Shown here piece by piece: positions 23,565 to 33,800 of a stretch of DNA of 64,000 bases. This stretch comes from Kiritimatiellia bacterium (GTDB lineage: Bacteria > Verrucomicrobiota > Kiritimatiellia > RFP12 > UBA1067), in contig JAFQYM010000036.1 of the NCBI GenBank assembly GCA_017406465.1, positions 1-64,000 on the forward strand. Direction: 5' to 3'. Below the pieces are notes generated by a model. The model was not told where the DNA came from and did not search any database. It saw only the letters and a list, made by a program, of their open reading frames with translations. The position numbers and the translations under genes are program-made. The stretch's first letter is position 1, and each line of letters begins with the position of its first letter.

Positions 23565-26500
23565 TTATTCCCACGGCTTGCGCTCAGGCGGGTCGAGATA
23601 GACCTTGTCGCTCGGGCGGAAAGACGTGTCTGCCTGCGGAACGATCTTGGCAAGTTCCGAAAGGAATCCGACGGAAACGGCAACGCGGGCGGCAGGGCCA
23701 AGATCGACCTCGACCTGCGTGCCGTCGGAATTTACGATCTCGAGGAAAACAGGAAGCCGCCCCGGGCTCTTTACCACGGCCTGGCGAATGCGCACCGCCT
23801 TGTCGGCAAGCCCGGGGTCGTCGTACTTTAGCCGTATCCTGAGCCCCGTCGAAAGCTCCGCAAGGGCGTCGGAAAGCGGCCGCGCCTCGCGGACGGTAAA
23901 GTTCAGGTCGCCGACTTCGGGATGCCTCTTGTCGAACTTGTCTTCCTTCCCGTAGTTGACGCGGTAGGCGACTTCGCCGGAAAGCATAACGAGCTGGTCT
24001 ACGCACGACTCAACGGCCGAATGCTTCTCCCACGCCTTCGCAAAGCAGAACGCGTCGAGAAAGCCCCCCGAGCCGTCGTCGATCTGGAGAATCGCCCACT
24101 TCTGCCCGGGCGTTCCGTCGGGGCGGGGCTTCCCGAGCTTGACGGTACACGTCGCGAGTATGCCTACGACGCGCACGTCGAGATGCTTCAGCGCACGCTC
24201 TTCCTTGAGGTGCGGGTTCGACTTCTTCTTCCACTTGTCGACGGGCTGCGCCTTCAAAAGCTCATCTACCGCCTCGGGATCGGCGAGCTGCGCCGTCTTG
24301 AAGGTGGCGACCTCGGATATGACGCGGCGGCACGACTGGAGCGGATGTCCGGAAACATATACGCCAAGCAAGTCACGCTCGTTCTTAAGATCCTCCGCGG
24401 GCGAAAATGGCGGCGAGTCCACGAGTTCGGCGTCCGACACCTTTTCCTCGCCGCCCTCAGCCATCATGTCGAAGAAGTTCGCCTGCGCGCTTGCCTGCTC
24501 CTTCGCCCTCTGCTGGCACTTCTTGATTGCAAACTCTATGTTGTTGAAGAGCTTCGCGCGGTTCGGCTCGAGTGTCGAGAACGCACCGGTCTTCGCAAGG
24601 TTTTCAAGGACTCGCTTGTTGCACACGCCTGTCCCGGCATGGCGCATGCAGAAGTCGAGGAAGCCGGTATACGGGCCGTTTTTCTCACGCTCTTCGACAA
24701 TCGCGTCGCCCGAGGCGCCAACACCCTTGATGCCTGCGAGCCCGTAGCGGATTCCTCGCGCATCAGGAGTCGGCACGAAGCGCGCGCCAGACTCGTTGAC
24801 ATCGGGGAGCCGCAGTTCGAGATCCATTTCCTGCGCCTCGGCGACAAAGCCGGGGAGCTTTGCGAAGTTCCCGATTTCAGAGGAAATCTGGGCGCACATG
24901 AACTCGGCGGGGTAATGTGCCTTCAAGTAGCCCGTCTGGTAGGCAACCCACGCGTAGCAGACCGCATGCGACTTGTTGAACGCGTACGACGCGAACGCGC
25001 GCCAGTCGTCCCATATCTTGTCGATGAGAGTGCGCGCCTCGGTCTCATCCGCCCACTTGCCGATGCGGAACTCGGGGTTCGCGAGACAGCCCTCTACGAA
25101 CTTGACCTTCAGCTCCTCCATCACGGCAAGCTGCTTCTTGCCCATCGCCTTGCGGAGCTTGTCGGACATGCCGCGCGTGAAACCACCGAGGAGTCGGGAG
25201 AGAAGCATCACCTGTTCCTGGTAGACGCAGACGCCGTACGTGTCCTTCAAGTACTTCTCCATCAGCGGATGGTCGTAGACGATCTCCTCCTCGCCCTTCT
25301 TGCGGCGGACGAAAGTCGGGATGTACTCCATCGGCCCAGGACGGTAAAGCGCATTCATTGCGACGAGGTCGGTAAGTCGCTCCGGCTGAAGTGCCATCAG
25401 CCACTTCTTCATGCCGTCCGATTCGAACTGGAAAAGACCCGTCGTCTCGCCGCGACCGAAAAGCTCGTATGTCTCCTTGTCGTCGTCGGGAATCTTGTCG
25501 GGGTCGAGAAGTCCGTCGGGGCCTCGCAGCGCCTCGGGGACACGCGGGTTGTTCGGTCCAAGGATTGCGACGCACTCCTTCTCCACCGTCAGCGTCTTTA
25601 GCCCGAGGAAGTCCATCTTGAGAAGCCCGACCGGCTCGACAAAATGGCCGTCGTACTGCGTCGTCAAAAGCGACTCGCCCTCGGTCGGCATCACCGGCAG
25701 CGTCTCGGTCAGCGGATCGCGCGAGATAATGACGCCGCATGCATGGACGCCCGGCTGGCGCATGCCGCCCTCGAGCCGCCTTGCGCGCTCCATGAGGAGA
25801 TGCACCGTCTCGTCCTCAGAGTTGAAGGCGTCGACAAGCCCCTGCGAGTAGTCGCCGTTCGGGTTGCCGTTCTTGTCCTTCGTACTCGTTGCCTTCTTGA
25901 AGGTGATCTTCGGCGTCTCGGGAACGAGCCCCGCAAGCTTGTTGGTGTCGGCGAGCGGATAGTCCATCACGCGGCCGACGTCCTTGATGACGCTCTTCGC
26001 CGCCATCTGCCCGAAAGTCACAATGTGCGCCACATGGTCAGCGCCGTACTTCTGCGTCACGAACTCGAGCACCTTGCCACGCCCCGCGTCGTCGAAGTCC
26101 ACGTCGATATCAGGCATCGAGATTCGGTCGGGGTTCAGGAACCTCTCGAACAGCAAGTCGTACTTTATCGGGTCGACGTTCGTAATGCCAAGCGCGTAGG
26201 CAACGGCCGCGCCCGCCGCGGAGCCGCGCCCGGGCCCCACCCACACGCCCATCTTCCGCGCGTTCGCGATGTAGTCGTTTACGATGAGGAAGTAGCCGGG
26301 GAAGCCCATCGTCTTTATGACGCCAAGCTCGAAATCGATGCGCTCCTCGATCTCCTTGGGAATCCCGTGCGTTCCACACTCCCCTGGTAGGGGCGCCTCT
26401 CCGAGGCGTCCGCTTCCCCATCTCTTTCTGGCTCCATCCCACACCAGCGACGCAAGATAGTCCGCCTCGAACTTGATCCTAAGGACTTTTTCGTACCCTC

Positions 26501-27563
26501 CGAGGCGCTCGAAGTTCTTCGGCTTGTCCTCGGTGTTGAACTCGGCCCTCAGCGCCGCCTCGTCAAATTTCTTCGCATATTCTTCTTCACTGCCGAACTC
26601 AGCGGGAATCGGGAACTTAGGCATGATCGGATCAGAGTTGAGCTCGTACTCCTCAATGAGCCCTGCGACATCCTGCGTCGCATCGACGACCTCTGGGTGG
26701 TCGTGGAAGAGCTCGCGCATCTCCTCCTCGGTCTTGAAGTACTCCTGGCCCGTGTAGATCATACGGTTCGGGTCGGAGAGCTTCGTGCCAGTCGAGAGCG
26801 CGAGCAGGACGTCGTGCGAGTCGTCGTCCTCCTTCTCGAGGAAGTGGACGTCGTTCGTCGCGATGACACGGATGCCGAGCTTCTTGCCGAGCGCGATGAC
26901 GGCATTTGCGACGTCGCGCTGGCGGGCGTAGAGTTCGTGGAACTCGTCGACAGCCGCAGGGGGGATCTGCTTGCCGTCGCCCTCGCCCTTCCCGGACGGG
27001 TGCAGCATCACCTCGAGCGAGTAGTCGTCGCCGAAGAGCTTCTTGTACCAAAGCGCGATTTCCTCGGCCTTCTTTGGATTGTTACCGCCCTTTAGCGACG
27101 TGTCGAGGTAATAGGCGATCTCTCCCGCGATGCAGGCGGACGAGCAGTGAAGCCCCTCGTGGTACTTCTCGAGAAGCTCGTGGTCGATTCGCGGATTGTA
27201 GTAGTAGCCGTTGATGTGCGCCTCAGAGACGAGCCGCACGAGATTGTGGTAGCCGACGAGGTTCTTTGCATGGAGGCACAGGTGGAAGCGCTTCTCCTTT
27301 AGCTCCTTGTGCTGGCGGAAGAACTCGTGGCGCTCGCGGTGGTCATGGTCGACTATGTACGCCTCGACGCCAAGAATCGGCTTTATGCCCTGCTTCCTCG
27401 CCTCGTCGTAGAACGCCTTGGCCGCAAACATGTTGCCATGGTCTGTGACGGCGAGCGAGGTCATCCCAAGCGACTTCGCCTTGGCGACGAGCGGCACGAT
27501 GCCGCACTGCCCGTCGAGCAGCGAATATGTGGTGTGAAGGTGGAGATGCGTGAAGCCGCCCAT
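23565..27563 (-). CDS. dnaE: DNA polymerase III alpha subunit
   Basis: A 1,332-residue replicative polymerase. The PHP domain opens with HLHLHTTYSLLDG; the palm motif PDIDVDF gives catalytic D485 and D487; helix-hairpin-helix and OB parts follow in the C-terminal third. About 15 extra residues near 382-397 (GRLGEAPLPGECGTHG) lie where other DnaE proteins have a short loop; they are encoded by a palindromic repeat at 26376-26419. ATG begins 8 nt after TATAAT (27576-27571), so the mRNA should be leaderless. Confidence 0.96.
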   Translation of the reverse strand: MGGFTHLHLHTTYSLLDGQCGIVPLVAKAKSLGMTSLAVTDHGNMFAAKAFYDEARKQGIKPILGVEAYIVDHDHRERHEFFRQHKELKEKRFHLCLHAKNLVGYHNLVRLVSEAHINGYYYNPRIDHELLEKYHEGLHCSSACIAGEIAYYLDTSLKGGNNPKKAEEIALWYKKLFGDDYSLEVMLHPSGKGEGDGKQIPPAAVDEFHELYARQRDVANAVIALGKKLGIRVIATNDVHFLEKEDDDSHDVLLALSTGTKLSDPNRMIYTGQEYFKTEEEMRELFHDHPEVVDATQDVAGLIEEYELNSDPIMPKFPIPAEFGSEEEYAKKFDEAALRAEFNTEDKPKNFERLGGYEKVLRIKFEADYLASLVWDGARKRWGSGRLGEAPLPGECGTHGIPKEIEERIDFELGVIKTMGFPGYFLIVNDYIANARKMGVWVGPGRGSAAGAAVAYALGITNVDPIKYDLLFERFLNPDRISMPDIDVDFDDAGRGKVLEFVTQKYGADHVAHIVTFGQMAAKSVIKDVGRVMDYPLADTNKLAGLVPETPKITFKKATSTKDKNGNPNGDYSQGLVDAFNSEDETVHLLMERARRLEGGMRQPGVHACGVIISRDPLTETLPVMPTEGESLLTTQYDGHFVEPVGLLKMDFLGLKTLTVEKECVAILGPNNPRVPEALRGPDGLLDPDKIPDDDKETYELFGRGETTGLFQFESDGMKKWLMALQPERLTDLVAMNALYRPGPMEYIPTFVRRKKGEEEIVYDHPLMEKYLKDTYGVCVYQEQVMLLSRLLGGFTRGMSDKLRKAMGKKQLAVMEELKVKFVEGCLANPEFRIGKWADETEARTLIDKIWDDWRAFASYAFNKSHAVCYAWVAYQTGYLKAHYPAEFMCAQISSEIGNFAKLPGFVAEAQEMDLELRLPDVNESGARFVPTPDARGIRYGLAGIKGVGASGDAIVEEREKNGPYTGFLDFCMRHAGTGVCNKRVLENLAKTGAFSTLEPNRAKLFNNIEFAIKKCQQRAKEQASAQANFFDMMAEGGEEKVSDAELVDSPPFSPAEDLKNERDLLGVYVSGHPLQSCRRVISEVATFKTAQLADPEAVDELLKAQPVDKWKKKSNPHLKEERALKHLDVRVVGILATCTVKLGKPRPDGTPGQKWAILQIDDGSGGFLDAFCFAKAWEKHSAVESCVDQLVMLSGEVAYRVNYGKEDKFDKRHPEVGDLNFTVREARPLSDALAELSTGLRIRLKYDDPGLADKAVRIRQAVVKSPGRLPVFLEIVNSDGTQVEVDLGPAARVAVSVGFLSELAKIVPQADTSFRPSDKVYLDPPERKPWE
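26376..26419. repeat. REP-like palindrome inside dnaE
   Basis: GGCGCCTC-TCC-GAGGCGTCC forms a compact hairpin, flanked by CCCCTGGTAGGGG and a further CTTCCCC. It keeps the reading frame and adds a Gly/Pro-rich loop to DnaE. Its form recalls intergenic REP elements; no other copy is visible in this window. Confidence 0.5.
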
Positions 27564-27570
27564 AGGGGAT

Positions 27571-27581
27571 ATTATACCATA
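27571..27581 (-). promoter_or_regulatory. dnaE promoter (leaderless type)
   Basis: TTATGGTATAAT, TATAAT at 27576-27571, seven nt before ATG. The previous gene's TAG (27589-27587) is only 10 nt upstream of TATAAT. Confidence 0.75.
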
Positions 27582-27586
27582 ATGCT

Positions 27587-30500
27587 CTAATATAGCTTCT
27601 TGCCGTAGACGAGCAACTTGTTCAAGTGGTAGACTTCGTCCTTCGCGTCGGGAACGCGGCGAATGCGGACATAGCGTGCACGAGGCGCGGAGGACCGCAA
27701 GTCGATGCGATACGTGTCGCGCACCTGGTCATCGCGATAGACAGTCGTCCATTCGGCGCCGTCCTCCGAAATCTGGAGTTCAAGCGGTGCCTGACGATGG
27801 CGGTTCTGCCACCCCGCCTTGTTCTCGGCGACCACTCCGCACACCGAAACAGGGCCCGGAAGCATCACGACGGCCCAGGGCGTCTTCTCCTTCGCGGTGT
27901 GGAACCCGTTTTCACCGCACGGTGTCGCGTCGATGCAGCGGGCGTAGTTCTTCGGCTTGTCCCATCCGCTCGTAGTCGAAGTCTTGAGAAGACCTTCGGC
28001 CGAGACAAGCTGCCCGCCGAAGTCGACGGCTGGATAGGGCTTGCCGTTACCCTTGTACGGCTCAAGCTTATCCTGGAGCATCGCGATCTGGCGAAAGGCC
28101 TCAAGGTTGTCGGACTTCGACGCGCCCAGCATCAGCGGATTGAAGTCGAGCGCAGAGCCCGTGCCGTCCTTCGTCTTTTCGGCCACAACTTCGCCAAGGG
28201 TCTTTATGTAGACGGCTGAAAGCCCCTTGTCTCCCATCATGACGTCGCCGCCCCAGCCGAGCACCTGCGTGAAGTAGTTCTTCGTTCCGTACTGCGCGAG
28301 CAGCATTGACTTCAAGACGGGCACCACAAGCGCAACGTCAGAGCCAAGGGGCTTCGCCCACTCCTCGAGCATCTTCTTGAAGTCGGCCTCCTCTTGTATT
28401 TGTTCTTCGCTCTGCCGGAGCGAGGGCGCAAACGCGACAAGCTCGTTGGCAAGCGCCTCGCGGCCCTTCTCCTTCATGACACGTGCGAAGTACGGGGTAA
28501 GAAAGTCCCATAGCGGCTGGCGACCTGTCTTCATCCCACGCGAGCAGCCGCGCACCCATGTTCGCATCGTGTCGATAGACGCTCCCGTGCGGGCGACCCA
28601 ATCGCCGTACGCCTTCCACGCGCCGTAGTGCGCGGGCCACGAGCGACAGGCCTGCTGGAAGTACGCCTCCACGTCTGACGGCTTGAGCCCACGCTCTTCG
28701 GCTACAATTGCAAGCTCCAGGAGCCGGTTTGCGGCATGACGCTTCTCGCGGTCGCCGCGAAAAGTCTTCTCGATGGCGACGGAATACTGCCAGGGATGCT
28801 TGTTCCAGAAGCAAAGGTGCATCTGAGAATGGCCGGTAACGCTGTAGTCGACCTCCCAACGGCCGCTCGGGAGACGGCGCGTGTAGGCGCAGTGGGCAGG
28901 CTGCCCTGCAGTCGTCGAGGGAAGCCCGTGGGCGTTGGAGACTGCGCTCCCGAACTTCGATAGTTCGCCGCACACGCCGCCGACGATCTGCGAATACTTC
29001 CTCTTCGGCCACTCTCCAGCCGTCGACCACGGCTTGTAGTATAGAGGCCCCTGCACAGAATCACCAAAGCAGTTGAAGGTGCGGTAGGCGATCATCCAGC
29101 ACGCGCCGCCATATTCCTTGCTCGGCAGGTTCACGAACTTGTCGAGATGGCGCTGCTGCGCTGCCATGTTGTCGACGCTCGCGGATCCGTGGCCTTGGTG
29201 CAGGGCAAAGCGCCATATCCAGACTGGCTGCGAATAGGCACCCTTGTGGAGACGCCCCGCCTTGGCCGTCGCGCGGTAGGCGTCGAGGACGTCGGCGAGC
29301 CATGCTTCGTCCTTGTCGGGATAGTTTAGCGCGAGCGCCGTCATGAAACGGCGACCTTCGTTGTTCACGAACGCGCCGTCCACAAAGGGAACCCACTTGC
29401 CGTTATCCTGGAAAACAAGCGACTCGAGCGCAAGCGCGGCAGCCGCACCATCACCAGGACCATCGCCTGCGCGCGCCCAACCATCGGAACTGTTCGCCGG
29501 AAACGTGCCGCTCCACGCGAAGTCCTCAAGCCACGTGCGGTCGTTCATAAACGCCTTGAGGAACTGTGCAGAGCCCGGGCGTGCAACGAGCGCCTCCCAG
29601 CCCTTCTGCCCTATAAGCCGCAGCACGGCATGGCGGGCAACGGCAAGCTTCTGCTGCTCGTTAAGAACTGCTTTTGGCTTGATGTTGTCGATTGCGTTCT
29701 TCGTGCGGGCAAGCGCGAATTCAGGGCTCACGCCGCCAGGACCCGTCGTTGGCCGCGGCCTAACTGCCGCGCGCGGGAGCCCCTGCGACTCGAACTTCTC
29801 GCCGTCCATCATGAGACGCCCCATCGCGTACTGCCCCCAAAAGGTGTTGCGTCCGAGCTCAAGCGCCGCCTTTAGCGCGGCCTTGCCCTGCGGATTCAGC
29901 GGCTTGTTCGTTCCATCCGTCGTCGCGGCATATTCCATGACCTTGACGAGCTGGCGCTGACTTGCGGAGAAATGCGCCTGCGGAACGCGCTTGATGGCGT
30001 CGAAAAACGCAGTCGACCCGTCCTTCTTCTCGTTCGTCACCTTCTCGACCATCGTGACGCCCTTGTAGTCGTCGATCTCGAAATGCTTCAGCCAGCCGAG
30101 CGAATCGTCCTTGTCATGCGCGGAAAGCGCCTTCCATTCGTCGGTCCAGGCGCACTTGCCCTTGAAAAGCTCGTTCCTATGGAATGTTCCCATCATGGGA
30201 ACGAGCAAATCGAACGCAGCGCCGTAGAGATCAGCCGCCTTTTCACCCTTCTGCGACGCCGCCTTCTTGAAAAGCGTCTCCGCCTGGATTCTCCTCGCAG
30301 ACAGTTTCGCAACGAGCTCCGCAAGCTTCACGGCCGTGATGCCGCCCGGCACGTTCTCAATCTGCGCAAAGACCTTGGGTCGAGTCCCCGGCCCATAACA
30401 CGTGATCGCAGGGAAGCGCTTCGTCATTATCAGGATGTCCGACAGGAGCGCATTCGATTCCTTGACCGTCTCCGTGGGCTCTTCCATCTCGTCGTACACG

Positions 30501-30718
30501 GCAAGAAGATACTTCGAGCCGACCGCATGCCGGAACTCGGAACTCTCGAAGACCTTGCGAACCTGCTCGCCGCTGACGCACCAGTCACTGCCTGTCTGAA
30601 GAACGAGAATGCCCTTTCCGGCGCGCGCGGCCTCAACGTCGATCTTTACCCCATCGGCGAACGCCGAGCCGACTAACGCAAGAAAAAGGGTGGCCACAAA
30701 TCTCTCTACAAATTTCAC
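27587..30718 (-). CDS. Secreted protein with thioredoxin-like, transglutaminase-like and discoidin-like regions
   Basis: A 1,043-residue protein. A signal peptide (MKFVERFVATLFLALVGSAF) is followed by a thioredoxin-like start (ILVLQTGSDWC, residues about 36-46). In the middle, GGVCGELS (C583), GQPAHCAYTRR (H609) and WEVDYS (D624) resemble the Cys-His-Asp core of transglutaminase-like proteases. The last 130 residues look like an F5/8 type C (CBM32-like) module (PWAVVMLPGPVSVCGVV, LELQISEDGAEW, RYVRIRRVPD). It may bind and process host or wall polymers outside the cell. GTG start six nt after TATAAT. Activity not established. Confidence 0.7.
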   Translation of the reverse strand: MKFVERFVATLFLALVGSAFADGVKIDVEAARAGKGILVLQTGSDWCVSGEQVRKVFESSEFRHAVGSKYLLAVYDEMEEPTETVKESNALLSDILIMTKRFPAITCYGPGTRPKVFAQIENVPGGITAVKLAELVAKLSARRIQAETLFKKAASQKGEKAADLYGAAFDLLVPMMGTFHRNELFKGKCAWTDEWKALSAHDKDDSLGWLKHFEIDDYKGVTMVEKVTNEKKDGSTAFFDAIKRVPQAHFSASQRQLVKVMEYAATTDGTNKPLNPQGKAALKAALELGRNTFWGQYAMGRLMMDGEKFESQGLPRAAVRPRPTTGPGGVSPEFALARTKNAIDNIKPKAVLNEQQKLAVARHAVLRLIGQKGWEALVARPGSAQFLKAFMNDRTWLEDFAWSGTFPANSSDGWARAGDGPGDGAAAALALESLVFQDNGKWVPFVDGAFVNNEGRRFMTALALNYPDKDEAWLADVLDAYRATAKAGRLHKGAYSQPVWIWRFALHQGHGSASVDNMAAQQRHLDKFVNLPSKEYGGACWMIAYRTFNCFGDSVQGPLYYKPWSTAGEWPKRKYSQIVGGVCGELSKFGSAVSNAHGLPSTTAGQPAHCAYTRRLPSGRWEVDYSVTGHSQMHLCFWNKHPWQYSVAIEKTFRGDREKRHAANRLLELAIVAEERGLKPSDVEAYFQQACRSWPAHYGAWKAYGDWVARTGASIDTMRTWVRGCSRGMKTGRQPLWDFLTPYFARVMKEKGREALANELVAFAPSLRQSEEQIQEEADFKKMLEEWAKPLGSDVALVVPVLKSMLLAQYGTKNYFTQVLGWGGDVMMGDKGLSAVYIKTLGEVVAEKTKDGTGSALDFNPLMLGASKSDNLEAFRQIAMLQDKLEPYKGNGKPYPAVDFGGQLVSAEGLLKTSTTSGWDKPKNYARCIDATPCGENGFHTAKEKTPWAVVMLPGPVSVCGVVAENKAGWQNRHRQAPLELQISEDGAEWTTVYRDDQVRDTYRIDLRSSAPRARYVRIRRVPDAKDEVYHLNKLLVYGKKLY

Positions 30719-30724
30719 GGTGCA

Positions 30725-30770
30725 ATTATACCAAAAATATGCGCCGAAGGCGAAGGCCTCCGGCGCATAT
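30725..30770 (-). promoter_or_regulatory. Terminator fused to the next promoter
   Basis: A hairpin at 30770-30737 (ATATGCGCCG and AGGC paired, one mismatch, GAAG loop) ends the transcript of the 1,930-residue gene. Its T-run TTTTT runs straight into GGTATAAT (TATAAT 30730-30725), the promoter of the next gene, whose GTG lies six nt further. Confidence 0.8.
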
Positions 30771-30810
30771 CTCGCGGCATTTCCGCCGCGGCTTCTATAT
30801 GACGCAGGTC

Positions 30811-33800
30811 TTATTCAATCACCGGCTGGAAGAACTTTTCACTCCCCTTGCCAAAGCTCCACGTTGCCGTGTCGCCATCGCTGAAGTCGTAATCACCAAC
30901 AGGTGCCACATGGAGATCCACGAATCCGGAAGCCGGGAGAGTAGCGCCGCCCATCAGCTTCAGCGTGCCGTTGATAGACGACTTGCCATCGACAAGTGTG
31001 CCAGTGCGTGTCAGCGTGACCTCAACCTCGACAGTGGAATCACCAACAGTGATGTCGGAAACCGTGAACTCATAGGTGAAGGTGTCCGTAAGATCAAGGT
31101 TCAGGAGATAGGCACTGGAGAACTGATCGGAGGAGAGCGTTGCAAGAGCCTCCGCAACGGCCGATTTGGCACCAAGCTTGTTCAGCCACGCCGCCTGGTC
31201 GGCGGACAACTGAACATTGCGGTCAGTGAAGGTGATGGACTCGTCCTCGACAAACACTGCCGGCTCCTCGGCGTCTTCGTAGCTACCCTCGATGGACGTC
31301 ACCGAACCAGCGCCGATGAACTCGATCTTCTGGACAGGTGAGACATCGCCTTGGTAGGCGAAGAGGATGTCTGTGGCGCCGCCAACTGTCATCGCATTTG
31401 TCACCGCGCCATCGACGATCGACGCCCTATAGGTCTTGTTCGTCAGGTCGAGGACAAAGACAAAGGTGTAATCCTGTTCCTTCGTGGCCGTAACATCGAC
31501 GGTCGCGTTAGTCCACACCTTGTTTACGCCATCAGAAGTGTAGAGCTGGAACTGGTACGTTCCCGAAGTCTCGCCCGAAGCAAGCCTGACGGCGGCCTTG
31601 GCGTCGCCAACGTCTTCATCTTCGTCGTTCGCGTCGTCGAAGCTGAACTTCATCGCGACCGTGACGAACTGTCCATCGGAAGGCCTGTTCGCCATGTAGG
31701 TGTTGCCATCCTCGATCTTGATCTTGCCCTCGGCATACCCTACTTCGTTCGACCACGATCCAGTGTAGTTGGGCGCATCATACGCCTCGTATATCCAGCC
31801 CAGGTAGTCCCTGATGCCATACGTACCGTCGCCGTTGTCCGTGACTTCATAGCCCTCGGCAACATACTCGTCTGCCACAAACTTGTTGAACGTTCCGCCG
31901 CTGACTGCGATCGTGCCGCCCTCGACATTGCCGAAGAGGTCGCCTGTCACGGTGTACGTTCCGTTCGAGATGGCGACCGTGGCGCCGCTCGCCGTGTTGG
32001 TGACGATGCCGCCCGCTCCCGTGACCGTGCCATTGCCGACAATCGTCACGCCGCCTGCGTTGGAGAACGCATATCCACCCGCCGGCCCCGCAACCGTCTT
32101 GCCGTTCAAATCGATTGTGATGGACTTGCCGGAGGCGATCTCTGCCGCGCTTTCAAGCTCAATGCCGGCCAACAGCTTGACCGTCAGGCCGTTCTCCGCC
32201 GCCGCGACGGCTTCGGCGAGGGTTCTGTATACCTGCACCTGGAGCACGCCATCATAGACGGCCGCGACAGGATCGGCCACCTTCGTGAATACACCTGTAT
32301 CGGTGTTCAGGTCGAACATCGGCAAATATTTGACATAAGCCGCCGGATCGCCGGAGAGAATCTCGATGGTAGTTCCATTCGGACCGGCATTCGCCGCCTC
32401 AATTCCCGTATTGGCGGTCATCATCGTATAAAGCGTACGGACTTCATTTATGGTAACTGCAATGACAGCTTGTGCAAAGGTGTACCTCGTCTTGCCTTCC
32501 AAAGCCGTGGTCGTCAGGATATAGTCCCCGTCGGCGACGATGTCACCGTAAGTATATTCACCTGGAACGACATTGAAGGTAACCTCGCGGGCAACCGTAG
32601 CACCATCGACGACATTGTCAAGAAGCACGATGTCCTTGTTCTGGGCGACCGCATCAACAGCCGCCTGTAGCGAGCTGTACTTGGTCGTCGTTTCGCCTAC
32701 GGTGATGCTCGCCACATACCGCTTGACCTCGGTCGTCCCGGCAGGATCGAACGTCGTCTCGCCATTCGAGGTGTCTATCGTATACTCTGTAGTGCCGGAT
32801 ATCTCGTATCCATCCACAGCCGCATACGTCACCGTCACCACGGAATCGGGCGCAACATTGTAATCGCCGGACGAAGTGCCTATCGTATTATCGCCGATCT
32901 TGACGGTAACGGTCGTGTTGGCGATCGACGGAACCGTGATCGTCACATGAGGCACAGTGAGTGTCAGAACGCCATCGACAACATCGAGACTATAGCCTTC
33001 AGTTGTGCCGTCAGCAAGTACGAACTTGCTCGCATCGAGGTCTGCAGCCTTGAGGAGCGCAACATCGGTTTCAGGCTCGATTGCACTGACATCGACAGTC
33101 ACCGTTCCCTCGGCAGGATAACCGACCGTACCGCTGACAACGAGTCCGTCGGCATCATCCGCCGCAAACGCCTTGAAGGTGGAGCCTTCCGCGAACGTCA
33201 GGTTGCCCGTGAGCGTGCCGGTGCCGCCGAACGTGCCGGCAACCGTCGTCGCACCCTTCCAAGTGCCGGTCAGGTTGACCGCGCCACCATTAACTTCAAG
33301 CGCGACATTCTGCGAAGCCGTTCCAGAGAGCGTAAGGGTGCCTGTGGACGAAGCATCAAGCTTGAGTCCCGCAAAGCGCGAGTAACCGTCGTCCACCACC
33401 TTGCCGCTCCATTCGGTATCCTTGCTCTGGATAACATTGAGGTAGCGGCTTCCAGAACCGTAGTTACCCTGGAAGTTCTTCGAACCGGAAAGACTGCCAA
33501 CAGTGTATGTAAGCGCACGCGAGAGCAGAATATCGCCAGACTGCTCGTTGACAAGCGTGACTGCCGTCGAGAGATTGTTGGTTGTAAGCGCCCTCCAACC
33601 GGTTCCCTCGTACTTCAGAGAGCCGGTTCCTTGTATGCGGGCGTAATCGGTGTCGGTTTCACCCTCGGAACCATTACCTGTGCTGGTCAGCGTGAACACG
33701 CCGGTGTCGGTGGTGGTGATGGTGGTGCCGCCGCCGAAATTGCTCAGTGCCGCCGCCTTGAGTTCGCCGGCGAGCGTTATGCCGCCGGTGCCGTACCATG

